This document shows, in pieces, positions 15,334 to 23,986 of a stretch of 64,000 nucleotides of DNA (positions are counted from its first letter, which is position 1; each line of letters begins with the position of its first letter). Under the pieces are notes generated by a model, which saw only the letters and a program-made list of their open reading frames with translations, was not told the origin of the DNA and searched no databases. The position numbers and the translations under genes were made by a program. The stretch covers positions 416,674 through 480,673 of the forward strand of contig NZ_BEWC01000003.1 of assembly GCF_003112575.1 (NCBI RefSeq), read 5' to 3'. This stretch comes from Streptomyces ardesiacus. GTDB lineage: Bacteria > Actinomycetota > Actinomycetes > Streptomycetales > Streptomycetaceae.

Positions 15334-17291
15334 TGCCCCTGCCCTCCCCCAACCTCGACGACCGCCGCTTCCAGCAGTTCGTCGACGACGCCAAGCGCTA
15401 CATCCAGCAGCGCGCCCCGGAGTGGACCGACCACAACGTCTCCGACCCCGGCATCACGCTCGTCGAGACGCTCGCCCACATGGCCGACCAGATCGTCTAC
15501 CGGCTCAACCGCGTCCCGGACAAGAACCACCTCGCCTTCCTGGACCTGGTCGGCATCACGCTCTTCCCGCCGTCGGCCGCGCGCACGGACGTCACCTTCT
15601 GGCTGTCCGCACCGCAGGAGGACACGATCCTGGTCCCCGTCGGCGCCGAGATCGCCACCCTGCGCAGCGAACGCGACGAGGCCGTCGTCTTCGCCACCGA
15701 ACGCGACCTGCGCATCGTCCCCTGCACCCTGGACCGCCTGGTGACGCAGATCCGCGGCGAGGCCGTCAGCGACCGCACCACCGACCTCGCCGAGAGCAAG
15801 GACGTGATGTGCTTCGCCGAGTCGCCCAACCCCGGCGACTGCATGCTCATCGGCCTCACCGCCGCCATCCCCGACTGCGCCCTCGCCCTCGAACTCGACA
15901 GCCGCGTCGACGGCGTCGGTGTCGACCCGCGCCAGCCCCCGCTGGTCTGGGAGGCGTGGACCGAGGACGGCTGGCAGCCCTGCGAGGTCGACCGCGACGG
16001 CACCGGCGGCCTCAACCGCCCCGGCGACATCGTGCTCCACATACCCGGCGGACACGTCCTGTCCCGCAACGGCGGCCACGAGGCCGGCTGGATCCGCTGC
16101 CGGGTCACCGAACCGCTGAACGGCCAGCCCTTCTACACCACCTCGCCGACCGTGCGCTCCGCCGAGGCCTACACCATCGGCGGCACCACCGGCGCCGTCC
16201 ACGCCGAGACCGTCCTCGACGAACTCCTCGGCGAGTCCACCGGCCTGCCCGGCCAGCGGCTGCGGCTCGAGCACGCCCCCGTCGTCGCCGGCGACCCGCC
16301 CGTCCTCCTCCAGACCGCCGACGACAACGGCTGGCAGGACTGGGACGTCGTCCCCCACTTCGCCGGCTCCCGCCCCGACGACCACCACATCACCCTCGAC
16401 GCCGCCACCGGCGAGATCGCCTTCGGTCCCGCCGTCCGCGAGGCCGACGGGACCCTGCGCCAGTACGGCGCCGTCCCTCCCAAGGGCTCCGTCGTCCGCG
16501 CCCGCCGCTACCGCACCGGCGGAGGCAGGGCCGGCAACGTCGCCCGCGGCGCCGTACAGGTCCTGCGCACCTCCATCCCGTACGTCTCCGAGGTCGTCAA
16601 CCGCGAAGCCGCCCGCGGCGGCGTCGACGGCGAGACCGTCGAAGAGGCCAAACTCCGCGCCCCCATCACCCTGCGCGCCCAGGAACGCGCCGTCACCCTG
16701 CGCGACTACGAGGAACTCGCCCGCCGCGCCGCCCCCGAGACCGCCCGCATCACCTGCCTGGAGGGCCAGGAGAACGAATACGGCGCCCACGCCGTCCGCG
16801 TCCTCGTCGTCCCCCAGGCCGTCCCCGACCCCGGCGGCCGCCTGCGCTTCGAGCAACTCGTCCCCGGCGACGCCCTCCTGAGCCGCATCACCCGCCACCT
16901 CGACGAACGCCGCCTCATCGGCACCCGCCTGTCCGTCGGACCGCCCTACTACCAGGGCATCACCGTCGTCGCCACCGTCCACGCCTTCCGCGACGTCGAC
17001 GCCGACCGCGTCCGCCGCCAGACCCACGACGCCCTCTACCGCCACCTCGACCCGCTCACCGGCGGCGCCGACGGCAAGGGCTGGCCCTTCGGACGCCCCG
17101 TGCAGGCGGGCGAGGTCTTCGCCGTCCTCCAGCGCGTGCCCGGCGTCGAACTCGTCGACGAAGTCGTCCTGCACCCCGCCGACCCCCTCACCGGCAAGCG
17201 CGGCGACCCCACCGACCGCATCGACCTCGAAGCACCCGCCCTGGTCTTCTCCTACGACCACCGGGTCCGCGTGATCGGGGACAACACGTGA
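15333..17291 (+). CDS. cis11: Baseplate J-like wedge protein (Cis11, TIGR02243 type)
   Basis: 652 residues. The N-terminus FQQFVDDAKRYIQQ and HNVSDPGITLVETLAHMADQ is typical of 'putative baseplate assembly proteins' of eCIS, and VSEVVNREAARGGVDGETVEEA marks the gpJ-like core. GpJ proteins dimerise around the hub and hold the sheath in its extended state until firing. The start ATG overlaps the previous stop (TGATG), and its own TGA overlaps the next GTG (GTGA). Codon use is strongly GC-biased, with many CC/GC third positions, as in its neighbours. Confidence 0.93.
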   Translation: MPLPSPNLDDRRFQQFVDDAKRYIQQRAPEWTDHNVSDPGITLVETLAHMADQIVYRLNRVPDKNHLAFLDLVGITLFPPSAARTDVTFWLSAPQEDTILVPVGAEIATLRSERDEAVVFATERDLRIVPCTLDRLVTQIRGEAVSDRTTDLAESKDVMCFAESPNPGDCMLIGLTAAIPDCALALELDSRVDGVGVDPRQPPLVWEAWTEDGWQPCEVDRDGTGGLNRPGDIVLHIPGGHVLSRNGGHEAGWIRCRVTEPLNGQPFYTTSPTVRSAEAYTIGGTTGAVHAETVLDELLGESTGLPGQRLRLEHAPVVAGDPPVLLQTADDNGWQDWDVVPHFAGSRPDDHHITLDAATGEIAFGPAVREADGTLRQYGAVPPKGSVVRARRYRTGGGRAGNVARGAVQVLRTSIPYVSEVVNREAARGGVDGETVEEAKLRAPITLRAQERAVTLRDYEELARRAAPETARITCLEGQENEYGAHAVRVLVVPQAVPDPGGRLRFEQLVPGDALLSRITRHLDERRLIGTRLSVGPPYYQGITVVATVHAFRDVDADRVRRQTHDALYRHLDPLTGGADGKGWPFGRPVQAGEVFAVLQRVPGVELVDEVVLHPADPLTGKRGDPTDRIDLEAPALVFSYDHRVRVIGDNT

Positions 17292-17866
17292 CGACCGCCC
17301 CGGCCTCGCAGCGGGGCTCCGTCGACGGGCTGGGCTCCTCCCTGCCCATCGCCTCCATGCTCCCGGCCGTCTTCGCCGACGACGACCTCGCGCTGCGCTT
17401 CGTCGGCGGACTCGACGACGTCCTCGCCCCCATCCTCAGCGTCCTGGACTGCCTCGACACCTACTTCGACCCCGCCCTCACCCCGGCCGACTTCGCCCAG
17501 TGGCTCGGCACCTGGGTCGGTGCCGAAACCGACGGCACCGAACCCGAGGACCGGCTGCGCGCCGCCGTCGCCGCCGCCACCCGCCTGCACCGCGTACGCG
17601 GCACCCGGCAAGGACTCTCCGAAGCCGTACGGCTGGCCTTCGGCGTCGAACCGGAGATCACCGAGAGCGGCGGCGCCGCATGGAACGCCCGCCCCCTCGG
17701 CCCCTTCCCCGGCCGCCCCCGCCCCTACCTGCACGTCGCCCTCCGGCTGCCCGACCCGAAACCGGCCGACACCCACCGGCTGGACGCCCTCGTCGCCGCC
17801 GCCCGCCCCGCCCACATGCCCTACACGGTCGAAGTGACCGCCTCCGAAAGGACCCCGGAGAGATGA
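17288..17866 (+). CDS. cis12: Baseplate wedge/tail protein (Cis12, TIGR02242 type)
   Basis: 192 residues from GTG, overlapping the previous gene by 4 nt. The family pattern is clear: SMLPAVFADDDLALRFVGGLDDVLAPI, then YFDPALTPADFAQWLGTWVG, then RTRQGLSEAVRLAFGVEPEI-like (here HRVRGTRQGLSEAVRLAFG). This corresponds to gpI/gp7-like tail proteins that pair with gpJ in the wedge. The C-terminal ~45 residues (DTHRLDALVAAARPAHMPYTVEV) form the usual terminal beta-alpha element. The stop overlaps the next ATG as ATGA. Confidence 0.9.
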   Translation: MTTAPASQRGSVDGLGSSLPIASMLPAVFADDDLALRFVGGLDDVLAPILSVLDCLDTYFDPALTPADFAQWLGTWVGAETDGTEPEDRLRAAVAAATRLHRVRGTRQGLSEAVRLAFGVEPEITESGGAAWNARPLGPFPGRPRPYLHVALRLPDPKPADTHRLDALVAAARPAHMPYTVEVTASERTPER

Positions 17867-19218
17867 CCACGCAGAACTGCGCCGAGTGCGGCACCCGCGC
17901 GGAACCGGGCCAGTCCTTCTGCGACGCGTGCGGCGCCGTACTGAGCTGGGACCAGGCCCGCGGCGCCCAGTCCGCCACCGCCAAGCCCGACCGCGGCCCC
18001 GCCTTCGACGCCTTCGGCAACGCCGGCGTCCCCCCGGCCCGCACCGACCGCCCCGCCACCGCGCCCGCACCCGACGAACCGGCCGCGGGCACCCCGGGCG
18101 ACAGCCCCGCCCCGCCCCGGTCCCCCCACACGGCGGACACTCCGGACGCCCCGGACCCCGACGACGGCACCACGGCGGGCGGGGCCGGCCGACCCGCCGG
18201 CACCGGTGCTGGCACCGGCGCCGGCACCCGCACCGGCGAACCCGCCACCGACGAGACGGCCCCCACCGCCCCGGTGCCCGCCGCCGCGGCCCCGGGCGCC
18301 CTCACCGACACCATGTCCGACCGCGCCCGCTCCCTCCTCGTCCCCGTCGCCGACCCCGAGGCACCGGCCCCCACACCGCCCCCGGCCGTCGCCCCCGTCC
18401 TGCCCGGCCGCCCCGACGCCGACCGCCCCCAGGTCCGCGCCCCCGGCCACCAGCCCGACATCGCCAACGGCCCGCCCTGCCCCTGGTGCTCCACCCCCAA
18501 CCGCCCCGACCGCCACTACTGCGCCCGCTGCGCCATGCCCCTCGCCGCGAGCAACGACCAGGACCCCGGACGCGCCCCCTGGTGGCGCCGCCTCTTCGGC
18601 GGACGACGCCGGGAAACCCCCTGGGCCGGCGACCGCCCCCGCCTGCGCCGCGTCTTCGACCGCATCGGCACCTGGATCACCATCGCGGTCGTCGGCTCCC
18701 TCGCCGTCCTCGGCTTCGTCTACGTCCCCGACGGCATCGACAACACCCGCGACCACTTCGCCAAGCGCGCCCCCGTCTCCCCCGACGGCATCAAGGCCTC
18801 GCACTCCTTCCCCGGCCACAAGCCCGAACTCCTCATCGACAAGCTCAGCAACACCTGGTGGGGCCCCGGCATCTCGGAGTCCGGCCAGGGCGAATGGGTC
18901 GAGGCCACCTTCACCGAGCCGACCCGCCTGCTGGACGTGATCATCACGCCCGGCGTCTCCTCCCGGGCCAACAAGCTCCAGGAATCGGCCCTGCCCCACC
19001 GCATCAAGGCGACCATCACCATGAAGGACGGCTCGATCAAGACCCGCGACCTCACCCTCGACCAGGGCGCCGGCGGCCAGCGGCGCCCCTTCCGCGTCGG
19101 CGAGGTCACCAAGGTCCGCTTCACCATCGAGTCCGCCCACGCCGCCTCCGCCGACAAGCAGGTCGCCATCGCCGAGATCGAGTTCTTCGGCCCCTCCAGC
19201 GCCAACCGCTCCTCCTGA
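17863..19218 (+). CDS. cisA: Zinc-ribbon, single-pass membrane, discoidin-fold protein (CisA-like)
   Basis: 451 residues. Order of parts: zinc ribbon at 6-24 (CAECG and CDACG); Ala/Pro-rich disordered region to ~200; second zinc ribbon ~204-226 (CPWCS and CARCA); basic stretch; one transmembrane helix ~270-292 (TIAVVGSLAVLGFVYV); and an outer beta-sandwich ~305-446 of the discoidin / NADase-type glycan-binding kind (SNTWWGPGISESGQGEWVEA, KQVAIAEIEFFG). By the positive-inside rule the ribbons face the cytoplasm and the sandwich the cell wall. It is the last gene of the CIS operon, coupled by ATGA to the wedge gene, and followed by a terminator. The architecture and position match what I recall of CisA, the membrane protein needed for CIS-dependent cell death in Streptomyces; identity is inferred. 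Confidence 0.8.
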   Translation: MTTQNCAECGTRAEPGQSFCDACGAVLSWDQARGAQSATAKPDRGPAFDAFGNAGVPPARTDRPATAPAPDEPAAGTPGDSPAPPRSPHTADTPDAPDPDDGTTAGGAGRPAGTGAGTGAGTRTGEPATDETAPTAPVPAAAAPGALTDTMSDRARSLLVPVADPEAPAPTPPPAVAPVLPGRPDADRPQVRAPGHQPDIANGPPCPWCSTPNRPDRHYCARCAMPLAASNDQDPGRAPWWRRLFGGRRRETPWAGDRPRLRRVFDRIGTWITIAVVGSLAVLGFVYVPDGIDNTRDHFAKRAPVSPDGIKASHSFPGHKPELLIDKLSNTWWGPGISESGQGEWVEATFTEPTRLLDVIITPGVSSRANKLQESALPHRIKATITMKDGSIKTRDLTLDQGAGGQRRPFRVGEVTKVRFTIESAHAASADKQVAIAEIEFFGPSSANRSS

Positions 19219-19228
19219 CCCCGCCGGA

Positions 19229-19262
19229 GCCCCGCCGCCGGGCACACCCCGGCCGGCGGGGC
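19229..19262 (+). terminator. Hairpin terminator after the CIS operon
   Basis: Inverted repeat gccccgccgccggg / cccggccggcggggc with a 4-5 nt loop, 10 bp after the cisA-like stop. There is one extra base in the right arm. It is GC-rich without a U tract, as is usual in Streptomyces. It closes the structural operon before the peptidase gene. Confidence 0.7.
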
Positions 19263-19320
19263 CCCACCCGAACGGACGCCACACCATGCGTCCCCCGCCC
19301 GGCCGCCAGAGGCTGAGGCC

Positions 19321-20949
19321 ATGCCCACAGCACGAGCGATATCCACCGCCGTCCTGCTGTCCACGGCCACCCTGCTCGCCTCGTCCCTGACGGCCTGCGC
19401 GCCGGCGGACCAGCAGCGCGACCGGCACCACGGCACCGGCGGCACCACCGACGCACAGGCCCTCACCAGCCTCCGCGACCAGTCCCTCGACTGGAAACCC
19501 TGCCCCGCCCCCTCCCCCGCCCAGGGCGGCGGCAAGGCCCCCGCGGCCCTCCCCGACGGCACCCGGTGGCAATGCGCCACCCTGCGCACGCCGTTGGACT
19601 GGAAGAACCCCTCCGGCGACGCCATCGGCCTCGCCCTGGTCCGGGCCCGCTCCAGCGGCACCCCCGACGACCGGATCGGCTCCCTCCTCTTCAACTTCGG
19701 CGGCCCCGGCGGCTCCGGCGTCGCCACCCTCCCCGGCCTCGCCGCCGACTACGAAAAGCTCCGCACCCGCTACGACCTCGTCAGCTTCGACCCCCGCGGC
19801 GTCGGCAACAGCGCCCCCGTCCGCTGCCACGACGCCGGCCTCCCCGACGAGGACGACATCGACCACACCCCCGACGACGGCACCGCCGAGACCGACGCCC
19901 TCGTCCGGTTCAACCGCGCGACGGCAGCCGCCTGCGAGAAGAACTCCGGCGACGTCCTCCCCCACGTCGGCACCACCCAGGCCGCCCAGGACCTGGACCT
20001 CCTCCGCCACGTCCTCGGCGACGCCCGGCTGCACTACTTCGGCATCTCCTACGGCACCGAACTCGGCGGCGTCTACGCCCACTTGTTCCCGGACCACGTG
20101 GGCCGCGCCGTACTCGACGGCGTCGTCGACCCCACCCACGACACCATGCAGGAAGCCCTCGCCCAGGCCCGGGGCTTCCAGCTCGCCTTCGAGCACTTCG
20201 CCACCTGGTGCGCCCGGCAGGGCTGCGCGCTCGGCGACGACGCCGAGGACATCGTGAAACTCGCCGTCGCCCTCGAAGCGGCCCTCGACGACACCCCGCT
20301 GCCCACCCCCGACGGCGGCGCACTCGACGGCGACGCCCTCATCGACGCCATCAGCGGCGCCCTGTACCGCCAGGACTACTGGCCCGCCCTCCGCGTGGGC
20401 CTGGAAGCCGCCGCCGACGACAACGCCGACGTCCTCCACGACCTCGCCGAAGCCCTCGGCCAGCGCGGCAGGGGCGGCGCCCCGGACGACGACGACCACC
20501 CGAGCAACGAGGACGACGCCTTCAGAGCCATCACCTGCGACGACTCCAGCAACCGCTACACCGTCGCCGACGTGCGGTCCCGCCTGCCCGACTTCCTCGA
20601 AGCCTCCCCGCTCTTCGGACCCGGCCTCGCCTGGAGCGCCCTCACCTGCGACGGCTGGCCCGTCCCCGGCACCGCCCCGCACCCCGAGGTCAGCGCCCCC
20701 GGCGCACCCCCGGTCCTCCTCGTCGGCAACACCGGCGACCCCGCCACCCCGTACGAGGGCGCGGCCCGCATGGCGGAACGCCTCGGCGAGAAGGTGGGCG
20801 TGGAGCTGACCTACCGGGGCGAGGGCCACGGCGCCTACGACAGCGGCAACGACTGCGTCCGGAACGCGGTCGACACCTACCTCCTGACCGGCAAGCTCCC
20901 CGCCCCCGACACGATCTGCGAGGCGGACCCGCTCCCGAAGGGCAAGTAG
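19321..20949 (+). CDS. Secreted lipoprotein tripeptidyl aminopeptidase-like alpha/beta hydrolase
   Basis: 542 residues with a lipoprotein signal peptide (SSLTAC, Cys at ~24). The alpha/beta hydrolase core shows an oxyanion segment FNFGGPGGSG, the nucleophile elbow YFGISYGTE (GxSxG), and the TAP-like C-terminal domain with VLLVGNTGDPATPYE (acid) and GEGHGAYDSG (His). These give a complete Ser-Asp-His triad of peptidase family S33. Such Streptomyces enzymes remove tripeptides from secreted proteins. It lies between two terminators, so it is probably monocistronic and unrelated to the CIS. Confidence 0.9.
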   Translation: MPTARAISTAVLLSTATLLASSLTACAPADQQRDRHHGTGGTTDAQALTSLRDQSLDWKPCPAPSPAQGGGKAPAALPDGTRWQCATLRTPLDWKNPSGDAIGLALVRARSSGTPDDRIGSLLFNFGGPGGSGVATLPGLAADYEKLRTRYDLVSFDPRGVGNSAPVRCHDAGLPDEDDIDHTPDDGTAETDALVRFNRATAAACEKNSGDVLPHVGTTQAAQDLDLLRHVLGDARLHYFGISYGTELGGVYAHLFPDHVGRAVLDGVVDPTHDTMQEALAQARGFQLAFEHFATWCARQGCALGDDAEDIVKLAVALEAALDDTPLPTPDGGALDGDALIDAISGALYRQDYWPALRVGLEAAADDNADVLHDLAEALGQRGRGGAPDDDDHPSNEDDAFRAITCDDSSNRYTVADVRSRLPDFLEASPLFGPGLAWSALTCDGWPVPGTAPHPEVSAPGAPPVLLVGNTGDPATPYEGAARMAERLGEKVGVELTYRGEGHGAYDSGNDCVRNAVDTYLLTGKLPAPDTICEADPLPKGK

Positions 20950-20962
20950 CGGCACCCACGCG

Positions 20963-20997
20963 AAACGCCCCCGCGATCCGAGATCGCGGGGGCGTTT
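20963..20997. terminator. Perfect 16-bp hairpin terminator
   Basis: Arms aaacgcccccgcgatc and gatcgcgggggcgttt with a 3-nt loop, ending in TTT on the plus strand and A/T-flanked on both sides. It lies 13 bp after the peptidase stop and 10 bp past the 3' end of the tRNA on the opposite strand, so it can serve both convergent transcripts. Confidence 0.9.
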
Positions 20998-21007
20998 CCC
21001 CTGGCAG

Positions 21008-21081
21008 AGCCCCCTGTCGGATTCGAACCGACGACCTACGCATTACAAGTGCGTTGCTCTGGCCATCTGAGCTAAGGAGGC
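21008..21081 (-). tRNA. tRNA-Thr (anticodon TGT)
   Basis: Read on the minus strand, the 74-nt gene folds as a cloverleaf: acceptor GCCTCCT pairs with AGGGGGC (one T-G wobble), the D arm contains AGCTCAGATGGCCAGAGC, the anticodon loop is ACTTGTAAT with TGT at the centre, and the T loop is the canonical GGTTCGAATCC. The CCA end is not encoded. It decodes ACA, the rare threonine codon in this genome. No integrated element is seen next to it. Confidence 0.97.
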
Positions 21082-21226
21082 ACGCGCGCGGCGGGCGCGC
21101 GCAGGCTGCACCACTGTACACAGAGCAGGTGAACGATGTGATTCGAGAATTCCGGCGAAGTTCACAGGCCCCCAGCTACTGACAGATCAGGTGAACGCCG
21201 GGTACCGTCCTGCTCAGCTTCACCCG

Positions 21227-21242
21227 TGTGGACTACACCACC
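21227..21242 (+). promoter_or_regulatory. DasR-like operator upstream of msiK
   Basis: TGTGGACTACACCACC matches the DasR responsive element consensus ACTGGTCTAGACCACT at 11 of 16 positions, including both GG and CC cores. It lies about 60 bp before the msiK start. DasR is the GlcNAc-responsive GntR regulator, and msiK is reported as a target in S. coelicolor. I judge it by eye only. Confidence 0.6.
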
Positions 21243-21300
21243 ACCTTCCTACAACGGATCGTCCGGCACGTTCCTGCCGGTAGAAGGGGGCCCATTCACC

Positions 21301-22437
<1,137 letters not shown>

Positions 22438-22472
22438 GAAACCACGCGACCGGGTGATTTCACCCGCGTTGA

Positions 22473-22510
22473 CGAAAAGAGCCCCGCGGCCTGCTGCGGG
22501 GCTCTTTTCG
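22473..22510 (+). terminator. Terminator of msiK
   Basis: Perfect 15-bp stem cgaaaagagccccgc / gcggggctcttttcg with an 8-nt loop and a TTTT-containing right arm, 35 bp after the msiK stop. Confidence 0.92.
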
Positions 22511-22647
22511 TTGTCGACAAATACCCCGGCACACCGGACGTTTCGACCGGTGTTCGTCAATCCCCTATCCCTTTCGCGGGGACTCTTCATCCCCCGAAAG
22601 GGTGACTAAATGTCGCCAAATCATTACCGGGCGCTACCCTCACTCGC

Positions 22648-23115
22648 GTGAAGCACTCCGTGAAGCACTCCACCACCCGACAGACGCGACGCGGCCGGGG
22701 CCCCGCCCGCCGGATCGGCCGCTCTCTCGCCTTCGTCCTGCCCGTCGTCCTGGTGCTCTCCGGGACTCTCGCGGTCACCCGCGTCGACTGGTCCGGGGAT
22801 CCCTCGGACTCGGTGCTCGCCGCGTCGGAGGCCTCCTCGGCCAAGGCGTCCACCGCCCGCGCCGCCCGCGCCCCGCACGAGGTGCTGCGCGACCGGCTGC
22901 TGACCGAGCTGCAGGAGGAGGACCCGGGCGTCGCGCTGACCCACCTCCAGCAGGCGGTGAACGAGCGTCCGTCGCTGGCCGACCACTGCGCGACCATCGC
23001 CCGCGCGCTGGGCCGCGCCGCGGTGAAGGTGTACGGCCCGACACGCGCCCAGTCCTACGCCCGTCCCGTCTGCGACACCGCCTTCGCCTCGGGCGTGCTG
23101 GCCGCGCACGGCTAG
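22648..23115 (+). CDS. Hypothetical exported or membrane-anchored protein
   Basis: 155 residues from GTG. The basic N-terminus (TRRGRGPARR) precedes a hydrophobic segment at ~27-44 (SLAFVLPVVLVLSGTLAV) that may be an uncleaved anchor or a signal peptide. The outer part is helical (HEVLRDRLLTELQEEDPG, then ALTHLQQAVNERPSLADHC) and contains two cysteines (in DHCATIARALG and PVCDTAFASG) that could form a disulfide. I do not recognise a named domain. It lies between msiK and the nucleotidyltransferase in the same direction; a homologue sits in the same place in S. coelicolor. Confidence 0.8.
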   Translation: MKHSVKHSTTRQTRRGRGPARRIGRSLAFVLPVVLVLSGTLAVTRVDWSGDPSDSVLAASEASSAKASTARAARAPHEVLRDRLLTELQEEDPGVALTHLQQAVNERPSLADHCATIARALGRAAVKVYGPTRAQSYARPVCDTAFASGVLAAHG

Positions 23116-23160
23116 GACCTGTCGGCCGGAGGCGGGCGGGGCGCCGCGTACAGTTCGGGC

Positions 23161-23898
23161 ATGACCGATCCGAACGCCGCGTCCCGCCGCCCCGTTCAAG
23201 CCGTCGTCCTGGCCGGCGGGCAGGGTTCCCGGCTGCGCCCCTACACCGACGACCGGCCCAAGCCCATGGTCGAGATCCCGGGCACCGGGACTCCGATCAT
23301 CGGCCATCAGCTCGCCTGGCTCGCCGAGGAGGGCGTCACCGACGTCGTGGTCTCCTGCGGCCATCTCGCCGAGGTGCTGCAGAAGTGGCTGGAGAGCGCC
23401 GACCTGCCCCTCTCCGTCACCACCGTCGTGGAGACCGAACCGCTCGGCCGCGGCGGCGGCCTCCGCTACGCCGCCGCCCACCTCCCGCACCCCGACCGGT
23501 CCTGGTACGCGACCAACGGCGACATCTGGACCCGCTTCTCGCTGCGCGACATGGCCGACTTCCACGCCGAGCGGGGCGCCGTCGCGACCCTCGCCCTGGC
23601 CCGTCCGCGGCTGCCCTGGGGCGCCGTGCAGACGGACGGCTTCGGCCACATCACCGACTTCATCGAGGCGCCGCCGTCGACGTTCGAGATCAACGCGGGC
23701 GTGTACGTCTTCTCGCCGGAGTTCGCCGCGATGCTCCCGGAGCGCGGCGACCACGAGCGCACCACCTTCCCCCGCCTGGCCCGCGAACGCCGCCTGGCCG
23801 GCTTCCCGATCCCGCAGGGCTCCTACTGGCGGGCGATCGACACCGCGAAGGACCTGACGGAGGCGGCCAGGGAACTGGCGGCCCTGGCCGGCCGCTGA
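23161..23898 (+). CDS. Nucleotidyltransferase (sugar-1-phosphate NTP transferase family)
   Basis: 245 residues of the GT-A-like NTP_transferase fold. The nucleotide-binding signature GGQGSRLRPYTDDRPKP is at the start, then EPLGRGGGLRYAA and the metal/sugar region YATNGDIWTRF (NGD replaces the more usual DGD). It is shorter than full GDP-mannose or dTDP-glucose pyrophosphorylases because there is no C-terminal beta-helix. Probably activates a sugar-1-phosphate; the sugar cannot be told. 45 bp after the hypothetical gene and followed by a 19-bp terminator hairpin. Confidence 0.85.
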   Translation: MTDPNAASRRPVQAVVLAGGQGSRLRPYTDDRPKPMVEIPGTGTPIIGHQLAWLAEEGVTDVVVSCGHLAEVLQKWLESADLPLSVTTVVETEPLGRGGGLRYAAAHLPHPDRSWYATNGDIWTRFSLRDMADFHAERGAVATLALARPRLPWGAVQTDGFGHITDFIEAPPSTFEINAGVYVFSPEFAAMLPERGDHERTTFPRLARERRLAGFPIPQGSYWRAIDTAKDLTEAARELAALAGR

Positions 23899-23919
23899 GG
23901 GCCTTCCGCGCGCAGGCGT

Positions 23920-23964
23920 ACGGCAGCAGGGCCCCGCACATCGGGTGCGGGGCCCTGCTGCCGT
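23920..23964. terminator. Strong bidirectional terminator
   Basis: Nearly perfect 19-bp stem around ggcagcagggccccgca / tgcggggccctgctgcc with a 7-nt loop, between the convergent nucleotidyltransferase and DoxX genes. Confidence 0.92.
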
Positions 23965-23986
23965 GTGCGCGGGCGCGGCTGCCCGC

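Noticed and set aside
17821..20955. Minus-strand open frame of ~1044 codons over the CisA-like and peptidase genes
   Set aside because: Shadow of two well-recognised plus-strand genes and runs through a terminator hairpin.
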